This document shows positions 17,572-25,799 of a stretch of DNA of 64,000 nt, one piece after another (the first letter of the stretch is position 1; each line of letters starts with the position of its first letter). The DNA is taken from contig JANYJY010000043.1 in assembly GCA_025358295.1 (NCBI GenBank), positions 17,614 to 81,613 of the forward strand, given 5' to 3'. Source of the DNA: Gammaproteobacteria bacterium (lineage in GTDB: Bacteria > Pseudomonadota > Gammaproteobacteria > Steroidobacterales > Steroidobacteraceae). Under the pieces are notes generated by a model. That model was not told where the DNA came from, did no database searches, and was given only the letters and a program-made list of their open reading frames with translations. A program made the translations under genes and the position numbers.

Positions 17572-17574
17572 GGG

Positions 17575-18732
17575 CTAAAACACCTGGCCTTCTTCTTCCT
17601 CGACGATCTGCAGCGCTTGGCCGGCCTCTTCGGGATTCTTCATTTCGCGTTTGCTCTCGAGTTTCACGCGCAGACGTAGCTCGTTCTTCGAATCCGCGTT
17701 GCGCAACGCGTCTTCGTAGGAAATCAACCCCGCCTCGTAGAGTTCGAACAGCGCCTGGTCGAAGGTCTTCATTCCCAGCCGGTTGGAGCGCGACATGACG
17801 TCCTTGATCTTGGCGACCTCGCCCTTGAAGATCAAATCCGCAATCAGCGGCGAATTCAACATGATTTCCATCGCAGCGATGCGGCCGGTACCGGTTTCGC
17901 GGGGTATCAGGCGTTGCGAGATGAGGGCGCGGACGTTCAGCGACAAATCCATGAGCAGCTGTTCGCGGCGCTCTTCGGGAAAGAAATTGATGATGCGGTC
18001 GATGGCCTGATTCGAGCTGTTGGCGTGCAGAGTGGCCAACACCAAGTGTCCCGTCTCGGCAAATTGGATGCCGTACTCCATCGTCTCCCGATCGCGAATT
18101 TCGCCGATTAGAATCACGTCCGGAGCTTGGCGCAGCGTGTTCTTTAGGGCCAGGTGCCAGCCCTCGCAATCGACTCCGACTTCGCGGTGCGTGATCACGC
18201 AGCCCTTGTGGGCGTGTACATACTCAACCGGATCTTCGATGGTGACGATGTGGCCGCGGGTCTTTTCATTGCGGTAGCCGACCATGGCCGCCAGCGAGGT
18301 CGATTTACCCGAGCCGGTACCGCCGACCAGAATCACGAAGCCGCGCTTGGAAAGCACGACCTCGCGCAGTATCGGCGGTAATTCGAGTTCCTCGAAAGTA
18401 GGGATCTTGGCGTTGATGGTGCGTAACACCGCGCCCGTGTGGCCTTGTTGCACGAAAGCACTGACGCGGAAGCGGCCGATTCCCGGCGGCGATATCGCGA
18501 AATTGCACTCTTTGGTCGCGTCGAATTCTTTGGTCTGCCGGTCGTTCATGATGGCACGCACCAAGCCTGCGCTCTGCTCAGGGCTCAAAGAGCGGTCGGA
18601 TTGCGGCCGTATTTCACCATCCACCTTGATTGCCGGCGGAAAGCCCGCGGTGATGAACAGATCCGAACCTTTCTTTTCGACCATGCGCCTGAGCAGGTCC
18701 TGCATCAGACGTATTGCTTGATCGCGTTCCAT
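17575..18732 (-). CDS. pilU: PilU type IV pilus retraction ATPase
   Basis: A 385-residue ATPase aligning along its length with PilU: MEKKGSDLFITAGFPPAIKVDGE, ECNFAISPPGIGRFRVSAF, Walker A GGTGSGKSTSLAAM, TIEDPVEYVHAH, DVILIGEIRDRETM, LATLHANSSNQAIDRIINFFP and the C-terminal ISYEDALRNADSKNELRLRVKL. It ends in an acidic tail (VEEEEGQVF). ATG 18732 overlaps the pilT stop (TAATG), indicating translational coupling. PilU cannot retract alone in model systems but raises PilT-dependent force. Confidence 0.95.
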   Translation of the reverse strand: MERDQAIRLMQDLLRRMVEKKGSDLFITAGFPPAIKVDGEIRPQSDRSLSPEQSAGLVRAIMNDRQTKEFDATKECNFAISPPGIGRFRVSAFVQQGHTGAVLRTINAKIPTFEELELPPILREVVLSKRGFVILVGGTGSGKSTSLAAMVGYRNEKTRGHIVTIEDPVEYVHAHKGCVITHREVGVDCEGWHLALKNTLRQAPDVILIGEIRDRETMEYGIQFAETGHLVLATLHANSSNQAIDRIINFFPEERREQLLMDLSLNVRALISQRLIPRETGTGRIAAMEIMLNSPLIADLIFKGEVAKIKDVMSRSNRLGMKTFDQALFELYEAGLISYEDALRNADSKNELRLRVKLESKREMKNPEEAGQALQIVEEEEGQVF

Positions 18733-19772
18733 TAGATGCTGTCCTTGTTCTGCGCCTTGTACTTCGCCTCTTCGCGGCTCACGACGCCTTTCTGCACCAG
18801 CTCTTGGAGGCATTGGTCGAGGGTCTGCATGCCCTGACCCTGGCCCGTTTGAATCGCCGAATACATCTGCGCGATTTTGCCTTCCCGGATCAAGTTACGA
18901 ATAGCCGGCGTGCCGATCATGATTTCATGCGCCGCAATACGGCCGCCGCCGACCCGTTTCATCAAGGTTTGCGATACGACCGCCCGCAGGCTCTCGGACA
19001 TCATGGCGCGTACCATGTCCTTTTCTGCAGCCGGGAACACGTCCACGATACGGTCTATGGTCTTGGCCGCCGAACTCGTGTGCAATGTGCCAAAAACGAG
19101 ATGCCCGGTTTCCGCGGCGGTCAGGGCCAAGCGGATGGTCTCCAGGTCGCGCATTTCACCGACCAGGATGACGTCGGGATCTTCGCGTAGCGCCGAACGC
19201 AGCGCTTCACTGAAACCCAATGTATCGCGGTGCACTTCGCGCTGATTGACCAGGCAGCGCTTGCTCTCGTGCACGAACTCGATGGGATCTTCGATCGTGA
19301 TAATGTGGTCGGGACGGTTGTCGTTGCAGTGATTCACCATGCCGGCTAGCGTAGTCGACTTGCCCGAGCCGGTCGGGCCGGTGACCAAAACCAGGCCGCG
19401 CGGCAACATGCACAGATCTTTGAAAGTCTTGGGGGCGTTCAACTCGTCGAGCGTCAGGATTGTGGAGGGAATATTGCGAAATACCGCTCCGGCACCCCGG
19501 TTTTGATTGAAGGCATTGACCCGGAAGCGCGCAAGCTTGGGTATTTCAAACGAAAAGTCCGTTTCGAAGAATTCTTCGAAGGCCTTGCGCTGCTTGTCGT
19601 TCATGATGTCGTACACCATGCTGTGTACTTCTTTATGCACGAGCGCCGGCATATTGACGCGCTTCATGTCGCCGTCCACGCGAATCATGGGCGGTACTCC
19701 CGCCGACAGATGCAGGTCCGACGCGTTATTCTTCACCGCAAAAGCGAGAAGCTGCGCGATATCAACCGCCAT
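18732..19772 (-). CDS. pilT: PilT type IV pilus retraction ATPase
   Basis: A 346-residue ATPase driving pilus disassembly. MAVDIAQLLAFAVKNNASDLHLSAG, Walker A GPTGSGKSTTLAGM, TIEDPIEFVHESKRC, DVILVGEMRDLETIRLA, FGTLHTSSAAKTIDRI and the PilT-specific AIRNLIREGKIAQMYS element are present. AGGAG with a 6-nt spacer precedes ATG 19772. First gene of a pilT-pilU-pilU-like operon, divergent from yggS by 47 bp as in Pseudomonas. Confidence 0.97.
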   Translation of the reverse strand: MAVDIAQLLAFAVKNNASDLHLSAGVPPMIRVDGDMKRVNMPALVHKEVHSMVYDIMNDKQRKAFEEFFETDFSFEIPKLARFRVNAFNQNRGAGAVFRNIPSTILTLDELNAPKTFKDLCMLPRGLVLVTGPTGSGKSTTLAGMVNHCNDNRPDHIITIEDPIEFVHESKRCLVNQREVHRDTLGFSEALRSALREDPDVILVGEMRDLETIRLALTAAETGHLVFGTLHTSSAAKTIDRIVDVFPAAEKDMVRAMMSESLRAVVSQTLMKRVGGGRIAAHEIMIGTPAIRNLIREGKIAQMYSAIQTGQGQGMQTLDQCLQELVQKGVVSREEAKYKAQNKDSI

Positions 19773-19819
19773 TTACGGCTCCTAATACGGATTGTCCAAG
19801 TGATGCAGTATACAAGCGG

Positions 19820-20539
19820 GTGTCCACACTCAATATGTTAATTGGTCCGCAGAATTCGACGCTTCATGTGAACCACGTCCGGTCTCGGATAAGTCAGGCG
19901 GCCCTGGCCGCCGGAAGAGACCCGTCCGCAGTCACATTGGTCGCCGTCACCAAGGGGCAGACTGCCCAATCCATACGGGAGGCCGCCACCGCCGGCGTCA
20001 CGGATTTCGGGGAAAGCTATCTGCAGGAGGCGGGGGCTAAGATGGACGAGCTTGCCGGACTCGGCCTAGGCTGGCACTTCATCGGCGGCATCCAGTCCAA
20101 CAAGACCCGTGAAATCGCAGAACGCTTCGATTGGGTACACAGCATCGATCGCCTGAGCATCGCCCGGCGTCTGTCCGAGCAGCGGCCCTATCACGCGGCA
20201 CCCCTCAACCTATGCATTCAAGTCGAGTTGGTGCCTGAGCCGAACAAGGGCGGCGTGCCGCCCAGCGAGATCGGGCAAATTGCGGCAGCGGCGGCGATCC
20301 TGCCGCGGGTTTGCCTGCGCGGGCTGATGTGCGTTCCGCCGCAGCAACCCAACTCGGCCGCCGAGCGAGCGGTATTTGCCCGGCTTCGCTCCCTGCTTGA
20401 AGAGCTGAACGCGAGCGGCCACAAGCTCGATACACTGTCGATGGGGATGAGCGGCGATTTTGAGTCCGCCATCGCTGAAGGCGCTACGCTGGTGCGGATA
20501 GGCACGGCCCTGTTCGGCAGCCGGTCGAGGCGCGGATGA
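19820..20539 (+). CDS. yggS: YggS/PLPBP pyridoxal phosphate homeostasis protein
   Basis: COG0325 PLP-binding protein of 239 residues. The PLP lysine lies in LVAVTKGQTA; further family signatures are DFGESYLQEAGAKMDEL, WHFIGGIQSNKTREIAERFDWVHSID, LRGLMCVPP, and LSMGMSGDFESAIAEGATLVRIGTALFG. The start is GTG 19820; no ribosome-binding site is visible, but TATACA at 19809-19814 would place a transcript start on or beside the GTG, so it may be leaderless. Heads yggS-proC-yggT, an order conserved across proteobacteria. Confidence 0.94.
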   Translation: MSTLNMLIGPQNSTLHVNHVRSRISQAALAAGRDPSAVTLVAVTKGQTAQSIREAATAGVTDFGESYLQEAGAKMDELAGLGLGWHFIGGIQSNKTREIAERFDWVHSIDRLSIARRLSEQRPYHAAPLNLCIQVELVPEPNKGGVPPSEIGQIAAAAAILPRVCLRGLMCVPPQQPNSAAERAVFARLRSLLEELNASGHKLDTLSMGMSGDFESAIAEGATLVRIGTALFGSRSRRG

Positions 20540-20588
20540 GGCGGGGCCCGTACGGGCAGGCGGCGGGGGCAAACAACAAGGAGCTGGC

Positions 20589-21419
20589 ATGAACAATATA
20601 CGCAGGCTTGCCTTCATCGGCGGCGGCAACATGGCCGCGGCGCTGATCGGCGGCTTGACCAAGCGCGGGCTGCCGAGTGAACGCGTGGTGGTCGCCGATC
20701 CGAGCCAGGAACAGCTGCAGCGGCTGACGCGGGACTACGGCATCAAGGCCGCCGCCGACAACGCCGGCGCGGTTAAAGGCGCCGAGGTGGTGATTCTTGC
20801 CGTCAAACCGCAACTGATGCGGGGGGTGGCACTGGGTCTCGCGCCGCATTTGGCTGAAACGGGGCCTTTGGTGATTTCAGTCGCCGCCGGCATACCGCAC
20901 GCATCCCTCGCCCGCTGGTTCGGCCCTCGCGTGCCCGTGATCCGGACCATGCCGAATCGTCCCGCCCTGAATGGCTTCGGTGCCACCGGACTGTTTGCGC
21001 CGGCCTCTGTCGGCGCGGCCAACCGGGCATTGGCTGAAATGATCATGGCCGCCGTGAGCGCCACCGTCTGGGTAGAACATGAATCGCAAATGGACACCGT
21101 CACGGCGCTGTCCGGCAGCGGCCCCGCCTATTTTTTTCTGTTCATGGAAGCCCTCGAAGCGGCCGCTCACGAACGCGGCTTGCCCAACGACGTGGCCCAT
21201 CAATTGACCCTGGAGACGGCGTTCGGAGCGGCGCAAATGGCCCGCCAATCGCCTGACTCACTCGCTCAGCTGCGTGAACAGGTGACTTCGAAGGGCGGCA
21301 CGACAGCGGCAGCGCTTGCCGTTTTCGACGCCGCCGGACTACATGCTATCGTCGCTCACGCGGTGGCAGCGGCCGATCGCCGCTCCGCCGAACTCGCCGC
21401 CGAGTACGGCGCCCCCTGA
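20589..21419 (+). CDS. proC: Pyrroline-5-carboxylate reductase
   Basis: Final step of proline synthesis. N-terminal Rossmann motif FIGGGNMAAALIGGL, AVKPQLM, VAAGIPHASLARWFG, IRTMPNRPA, the catalytic region TALSGSGPAYFFLFMEAL and the C-terminal QVTSKGGTTAAALAVFDAAGL are present. AAGGAG with a 5-nt spacer precedes ATG 20589. Length 276 is typical. Between yggS and yggT. Confidence 0.97.
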   Translation: MNNIRRLAFIGGGNMAAALIGGLTKRGLPSERVVVADPSQEQLQRLTRDYGIKAAADNAGAVKGAEVVILAVKPQLMRGVALGLAPHLAETGPLVISVAAGIPHASLARWFGPRVPVIRTMPNRPALNGFGATGLFAPASVGAANRALAEMIMAAVSATVWVEHESQMDTVTALSGSGPAYFFLFMEALEAAAHERGLPNDVAHQLTLETAFGAAQMARQSPDSLAQLREQVTSKGGTTAAALAVFDAAGLHAIVAHAVAAADRRSAELAAEYGAP

Positions 21420-21442
21420 TCTTGAGTACCCACTGATCCGCC

Positions 21443-21979
21443 ATGGATGTAATTGTATTTGTCGTCGATACCTTGCTGTGGCTGCTGACCCTGGCCTTTC
21501 TGCTGCGCCTTCTTTTTCAATGGGTTCGGGCCGATTTCCGGGATCCCATGGCCGATGCCATCGTTCGCGTAACGAATTGGCTGGTGCTGCCGTTGCGCCG
21601 GGTCTTGCCGCCGATCGGCAAGGTGGATACCGCAACCGTCGTTGCGGTGATCGCTGCTGCATCGATTCGCACCGTTGCCATCATGGCATTGGCGGGGATA
21701 AGCATTGCGGCCCCGGGCCCCATCCTGCGAGTCACCGTCGTCGACCTGGCAGACCTGGTACTCAAGGTTTATTTATTTGCAATGCTGCTGTACGCACTGA
21801 CGAGCTTTGTGTCGCCCGGCGGGTATGCACCCGGTGTGCGCTTGCTTACACAACTCTGCGAGCCCATTTTGAAGCCGGTGCGGCGGATCATTCCGCGTAT
21901 AGGCCAAATTGATTTCTCGGTGCTCTGGGTGTCGATTGCCATCGGCGCGCTACTGCGTTTACTGGTGTTGTTACGTTGA
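21443..21979 (+). CDS. yggT: YggT family membrane protein
   Basis: A 178-residue protein with two YGGT repeats: hydrophobic helices LWLLTLAFLLRLLFQW and KVYLFAMLLYALTSF, each followed by the family pattern (VTNWLVLPLRRVLPPIG; LCEPILKPVRRIIPRIGQIDFSVL). Cytoplasmic-membrane protein linked to cell-envelope/division functions in other bacteria, with no defined biochemical role. Third gene of the yggS-proC-yggT unit. Confidence 0.93.
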   Translation: MDVIVFVVDTLLWLLTLAFLLRLLFQWVRADFRDPMADAIVRVTNWLVLPLRRVLPPIGKVDTATVVAVIAAASIRTVAIMALAGISIAAPGPILRVTVVDLADLVLKVYLFAMLLYALTSFVSPGGYAPGVRLLTQLCEPILKPVRRIIPRIGQIDFSVLWVSIAIGALLRLLVLLR

Positions 21980-22110
21980 ACATCGTCTCCTACATGCCTG
22001 AAATCACTGTAAACGAGCCGCCTCGGCAAGCGCGCTGAAGGCGCCGATCGACGCAGAAGCCTGAAAAACCAGCACCTCGACGCTACCCTCGCGAAAATCT
22101 TTTTTCGCAT

Positions 22111-22140
22111 TTGCGCTAAACATCGGCTTTTTTCTATGTT
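22111..22140 (+). promoter_or_regulatory. Candidate sigma-70 promoter for the HU-like gene
   Basis: TTGCGC (22111-22116), an 18-bp spacer, and TATGTT (22135-22140) lie in an AT-rich patch of the 250-bp gap upstream of the HU-like gene. The implied leader is about 85 nt. Confidence 0.4.
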
Positions 22141-22231
22141 ATTTTCGGCGCCGAGTTGAATTACAGGGCATTTTCATGCCCACGTGGGGCAGTTGAAGCC
22201 CGCGCTCGCAAAACATAGCAGGAGATTTAAT

Positions 22232-22543
22232 ATGGCGAAAAAGAATGCAGCACCGACCAAGTCTGAAATTCTCGCAAGCATTTCAAAGGAAACAGAGCTC
22301 TCAAAGAAGCAGGTCGGAGCCGTGTTTGACTCGCTTTCCGCCTCGATCAAGAAGAGTCTGCGCAGTCACGGCTTGTTTACGTTGCCTGGACTTCTGAAGA
22401 TGAAGGTCGTGAAGAAGCCGGCCACGAAGGCGCGTGAGGGTGTCAATCCCTTCAACGGCGAAAAAATGATGTTCAAGGCGAAGCCCGCGAGCAAGAAAGT
22501 GCGCATTGCCGCGCTCAAAACGCTCAAGGAATTCGTGAACTGA
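22232..22543 (+). CDS. HU-family DNA-binding protein
   Basis: A 103-residue basic protein with the HU/IHF fold pattern: helical N-terminal half (SEILASISKETELSKKQVGAVFDSLSASIKKSL), beta-arm region (GLFTLPGLLKMKVVKKPATKAREGVNPF) and C-terminal KKVRIAALKTLKEFVN. It is a divergent member (NPFNGEKMMFKAKPASKKVRI), a type seen beside canonical HU in gammaproteobacteria. ATG 22232 has AGGAG with a 7-nt spacer. Probably a nucleoid-associated protein transcribed on its own. Confidence 0.9.
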   Translation: MAKKNAAPTKSEILASISKETELSKKQVGAVFDSLSASIKKSLRSHGLFTLPGLLKMKVVKKPATKAREGVNPFNGEKMMFKAKPASKKVRIAALKTLKEFVN

Positions 22544-22556
22544 TTTGACTTAGGCT

Positions 22557-22588
22557 ACGGAGCGGCTGGGTTCCCTCAGCCGCTCCGT
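22557..22588. terminator. Hairpin terminator between HU-like gene and hydrolase
   Basis: Perfect 12-bp stem (ACGGAGCGGCTG / CAGCCGCTCCGT) with an 8-nt loop, lying between two convergent genes and covering the last codons of the minus-strand hydrolase. No long U-tract on either side, but position and stem strength fit a bidirectional terminator. Confidence 0.7.
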
Positions 22589-23196
22589 GTCGCATCGACA
22601 ACGGCGTCGCGTAGTTCACGCAATCTGCCGTGAAAGAAGTGCCCCGCGCCCGGCAGCACCACCAGCTTGGGCTTCGGCTCGAGTGCATTTACCCAGTCGA
22701 TGACCGCAGCGGGACTGACCACGTCGTCCGCGTCACCCATGACCACGAGCCATGGACAGTGGGGAATCACCATCGAGGACGCCTCAAAGCGCTGAATGGC
22801 CGGTGCGACGGTGATCAAATGTTGCGGCAGCGTTCGTTGCGCCAAACGCAATGCCACATAGGCGCCGAACGAAAATCCCGCAATCACCAACGATCGGCCG
22901 CGCCAGTGTTCCGCGCCCCACGAGGCAACGGCATACGCATCGTCGGTTTCGCCCAAGCCCTGGTCGAATACGCCGTCACTTGCCCCAACGCCGCGAAAAT
23001 TGAAGCGCAAGGTCGGTATGCCGGAGTCGTGCAACGCACGCGCCACGGTAGTGACGACTTTGTTGTCCATGGTGCCGCCGTACTGCGGATGCGGATGGCA
23101 AACGACGGCATATAGAGGAGAAGGCCGGCCGGGATCTTCGAGGACCGCTTGCAGCGCCCCCGCCTGCCCCACTATGGAGAATCGGACCGCGTCCAA
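22576..23196 (-). CDS. Alpha/beta hydrolase (COG2945-like)
   Basis: A 206-residue alpha/beta-fold hydrolase with the HPHPQYGGTMDNKVV signature, the oxyanion/fold segment LRFNFRGVGASDG, nucleophile GFSFGAYVA (Ser), Asp in VVMGDADDVVSP and His in LPGAGHFFHG. Substrate unknown; proteins of this kind are annotated as small serine esterases/peptidase-like. It starts 1 bp after the FKBP stop, so the two are likely co-transcribed. Confidence 0.85.
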   Translation of the reverse strand: MDAVRFSIVGQAGALQAVLEDPGRPSPLYAVVCHPHPQYGGTMDNKVVTTVARALHDSGIPTLRFNFRGVGASDGVFDQGLGETDDAYAVASWGAEHWRGRSLVIAGFSFGAYVALRLAQRTLPQHLITVAPAIQRFEASSMVIPHCPWLVVMGDADDVVSPAAVIDWVNALEPKPKLVVLPGAGHFFHGRLRELRDAVVDATRSG

Positions 23197-23197
23197 C

Positions 23198-23644
23198 TCA
23201 TTCTATGGCGACGAGATCGACATCAAAAACCAACGTCGCGCCCGGAGGTATGACGCCGCCCGCGCCGCTGTCACCGTAGGCCAGATCCGCCGGAATTACC
23301 AGCCGGCGGCTCTCGCCGACCTTCATGCCGACGACGCCTTGATCCCAGCCCTTGATGACCTGGCCGGCGCCTACCGGAAAACGAAACGCTTGCCCGCCGG
23401 TGCGTGAACTGTCGAACTGCTTGCCCTTGTTGTCCGTTGCCGACGCGTCGTACAACCAGCCGGTGTATTGGACGACGGCAACCTTTCCGGCGACGATTCC
23501 CTCACCGGTACCGGGTTTGAGTTCCATGGATTGCAGTGACATCACGGGGCTCGGGGGCAACGGCGCTGGCTTGCCGCTGCAGGCCACGGTAAGGACGAGG
23601 ATGACGACAACACTAATACTCCGTAAAGATCTCAAGCACGCCAT
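23198..23644 (-). CDS. FKBP-type peptidyl-prolyl isomerase, lipoprotein
   Basis: A 148-residue protein with a lipoprotein signal (SVVVILVLTVAC, lipobox LTVAC) and one FKBP domain: GKVAVVQYTGWLYD, GKQFDSS, FRFPVGAGQVIKGWDQGVVGMKVGESRRLVIPADLAYGDSGAGGVIPPGATLVFDVDLV, with the drug-pocket residues conserved. Probably periplasmic, membrane-tethered folding catalyst. Upstream of the hydrolase in one operon. Confidence 0.93.
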   Translation of the reverse strand: MACLRSLRSISVVVILVLTVACSGKPAPLPPSPVMSLQSMELKPGTGEGIVAGKVAVVQYTGWLYDASATDNKGKQFDSSRTGGQAFRFPVGAGQVIKGWDQGVVGMKVGESRRLVIPADLAYGDSGAGGVIPPGATLVFDVDLVAIE

Positions 23645-23713
23645 AGCGGCTATCTTAAAGGATTTCGCGATCGAGAGTGGAACGTCGCCGTAGGGCCTTC
23701 CGCAACGCCAGGC

Positions 23714-23944
23714 TTAAAGGCGGGTCGGGAACCGCGAGCTTTGGAATTTCAATGCGGCAGCGAAGCCGAGCAAGAGGGTCGCCGAATAGATCAAGGGTCC
23801 CTCGGCGCCAGCCGCGACTGCCGCCACGATGGCGCCCACACCCACGGCGCCGGTCAACGCCAGGCCGGTTTCGGCGGCGATGCCCAAAACGCAAAGGCGC
23901 AACACGCCCACGGCGTCGTCAATTTCATCGACCACTTGTAGCAT
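23714..23944 (-). CDS. Small hydrophobic hypothetical protein
   Basis: 76 residues from ATG 23944 (MLQVVDEIDDAVGVLRLCVL), with GGAG immediately upstream; the frame is open to ATG 23986, adding 14 residues. Two hydrophobic stretches (about residues 22-40 and 46-62) suggest a membrane protein. No family recognised. It lies between the FKBP gene and the divergent parA-like gene. Confidence 0.5.
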   Translation of the reverse strand: MLQVVDEIDDAVGVLRLCVLGIAAETGLALTGAVGVGAIVAAVAAGAEGPLIYSATLLLGFAAALKFQSSRFPTRL

Positions 23945-24044
23945 CCACTCCACGAAAACCAGTCTAGGCCAGTGAATGCCCCGCATCCGTGAGTGGCATC
24001 ACACCCTTGCCACGGTGCCTGAGCCTGCGTAGGCTAAAGCCCAC

Positions 24045-24716
24045 ATGCAGCGAATTCTCGTCCTGAATCCGAAGGGTGGTTCGGGTAAAACGACGATAGC
24101 CACAAATCTCGCCAGTTATTTTGCGAGCCAGGGGGATCGTCCGCTGTTGTCGGATAACGACCCTCAGGGGTCGAGCACCCGCTGGCTGAAGAAACGCCGT
24201 CCCGAGCAGGCATTTATTCACGGCAACGCGGCTTTCGAACGCAACTCGCGCATGACACGAGCCTGGCAAATGCGCGTCCCGCCGGACGCGGCGCACGTGA
24301 TAGTCGATACGCCGGCTGCCGTGCCGGCGCAGGATATGCCGGATATTACGAAGAGCGCCGACGCCATCATCGTACCGGTCCTGCCTTCCGATATCGACAT
24401 CCATGCCTGTTCCAAATGCATCGCCGACCTGCTGCTGATAGCCAAGGTGCGGCGCGACGAGAATCGCATCGGAGTGGTCGCCAATCGGGTCAGGCGCAAT
24501 ACGATCATCTACCAGTCGCTGATGAGGTTTCTAGAGACCTTGCGAATTCCGGTGATTGCGACCCTGCGTGACTCTCAAAACTACGTCCGCGCCGCTGAAC
24601 AGGGATTAGGCGTGCACGAAATGAAGCGTCCCCTGGTCGAACAGGATCTCGCAGATTGGCAGCCAATGCTGGCGTGGCTGAAGGCCAAGGAAGGCGCCTG
24701 GCGCGAGACGGCTTGA
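24045..24716 (+). CDS. Orphan ParA-family ATPase
   Basis: A 223-residue deviant Walker ATPase: ILVLNPKGGSGKTTIATNLAS (signature Lys present), switch I DNDPQGSSTRW, HVIVDTPAA, and VGVVANRVRRNT for the base contact. The stretch IVPVLPSDIDIHACSKCIADLLLI is typical of small MinD/ParA-like cargo-positioning ATPases. No parB, partner or chromosome-partition neighbour is present, so cargo positioning (chemosensory arrays, pili, division factors) is inference. ATG 24045 has only a weak upstream site. Confidence 0.88.
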   Translation: MQRILVLNPKGGSGKTTIATNLASYFASQGDRPLLSDNDPQGSSTRWLKKRRPEQAFIHGNAAFERNSRMTRAWQMRVPPDAAHVIVDTPAAVPAQDMPDITKSADAIIVPVLPSDIDIHACSKCIADLLLIAKVRRDENRIGVVANRVRRNTIIYQSLMRFLETLRIPVIATLRDSQNYVRAAEQGLGVHEMKRPLVEQDLADWQPMLAWLKAKEGAWRETA

Positions 24717-24741
24717 TCGCGCGGCGAAGCAACACCTCTAG

Positions 24742-24954
24742 CTATTTTTTGTCTTCCCAAGAACCGCGAATTTTCTCCGCCCAATTCTTGTAGCTATGCC
24801 AATTGTAGAGGTTGTTGGTGATCGCCCCGTGGCGTCCGCCGGTCTTGTACAAATCCCGAGGAGCGACCGAGCCCGGCTTGATTGCGCCGGGTTCCGCGCG
24901 CGGAGCCCGACGGTCCACGCCGGTGTATCGAGTCTGGCTCTTGAAGTCACTCAT
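24742..24954 (-). CDS. Small hydrophilic hypothetical protein
   Basis: 70 residues (MSDFKSQTRYTGVDRRAPRA ... WAEKIRGSWEDKK), rich in charged and aromatic residues, with AGG about 8 nt upstream of ATG 24954. An overlapping frame on the same strand is Arg/Ser-rich and looks like a shadow. No family recognised. Convergent with the parA-like gene. Confidence 0.5.
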   Translation of the reverse strand: MSDFKSQTRYTGVDRRAPRAEPGAIKPGSVAPRDLYKTGGRHGAITNNLYNWHSYKNWAEKIRGSWEDKK

Positions 24955-25115
24955 TGCTATTGCCTGTGTCCATGTGAGGACAGTAAGTGCCGCGCAGCTT
25001 CTAGGGCAGGAACTGTGTCACAGGGGCCTGGATACTGTCGCCGCCTGCCGACGCGCATTGCGATGCGCATCTCACAGCCTGTCACGGTAAGTTAAATGGC
25101 CTCAAAACGCGTTGT

Positions 25116-25799
25116 TTACCAGGCGTCGAACAGCGGCTTCAATTCCTCGAGCGAGGATTCCAATGCGGCGGGCAATAACGTCGTGTAGGCATCGAGCAGC
25201 GCCATGGCATTCTGTGCTGGATCAGCCTTGGTGGCCGCTCCCAGGCGCTTCGACATGTCGCGGTTTACGACATGCAGATTCTCGTACAGCGACTCCAAGG
25301 CGGTGAATCCCTGATCGCGGCTCGAGCCTGCGAGTTCGCGGGCGAGCAGATACATCCCAACGCTGCGATAAACCGTCTCTGCCTCGCTGGCAAACGGCAA
25401 ATGGAAACGCGCCATCGGGCGAAAGCGATCGGTCCACGGGCAGCCCGCGGTCGCCATGATCAACCCAAGCACCGAACTCATGGCCTGCTGCGCAGTGGTT
25501 TCAGCATATATCGTTCGCTCGGCCTGAGTCACCGTCACGCCGACCGTGTCGAAGGAAACCAAGGCTTTGAGCGGTTCGATCGCCGACGCCATTTGCAATG
25601 CGGCCGGGCAGTGCGGGGACTCGGCGGTGTTGAGCGGGCAATTCGCGCATTGGTTGAACTTCAACTCCGTCCAAAACGGCGCCGCGGCAGGCGCCGGATT
25701 GGAGAGTCTAAAATCGCTGGCGTCGAAGTTGAATTCCAGGGATTTTTGCGATCCGTCGGGCAAATCGAAACGATAACGGATGCGCTGCGAATCGTTCAT
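25116..25799 (-). CDS. Hypothetical protein with Cys cluster, coupled to ppnN
   Basis: 227 residues from ATG 25799 (MNDSQRIRYRFDLPDGSQKSLEFNFD), which overlaps the ppnN stop as ATGA. A conserved-looking cysteine motif C51-x2-C54-x9-C64 (NQCANCPLNTAESPHCPA) sits after a beta-rich start; the rest appears helical. Three cysteines close together suggest metal or Fe-S binding. I do not recognise the family with certainty. The tight coupling to the nucleotide-monophosphate nucleosidase suggests a shared process. Confidence 0.75.
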   Translation of the reverse strand: MNDSQRIRYRFDLPDGSQKSLEFNFDASDFRLSNPAPAAAPFWTELKFNQCANCPLNTAESPHCPAALQMASAIEPLKALVSFDTVGVTVTQAERTIYAETTAQQAMSSVLGLIMATAGCPWTDRFRPMARFHLPFASEAETVYRSVGMYLLARELAGSSRDQGFTALESLYENLHVVNRDMSKRLGAATKADPAQNAMALLDAYTTLLPAALESSLEELKPLFDAW

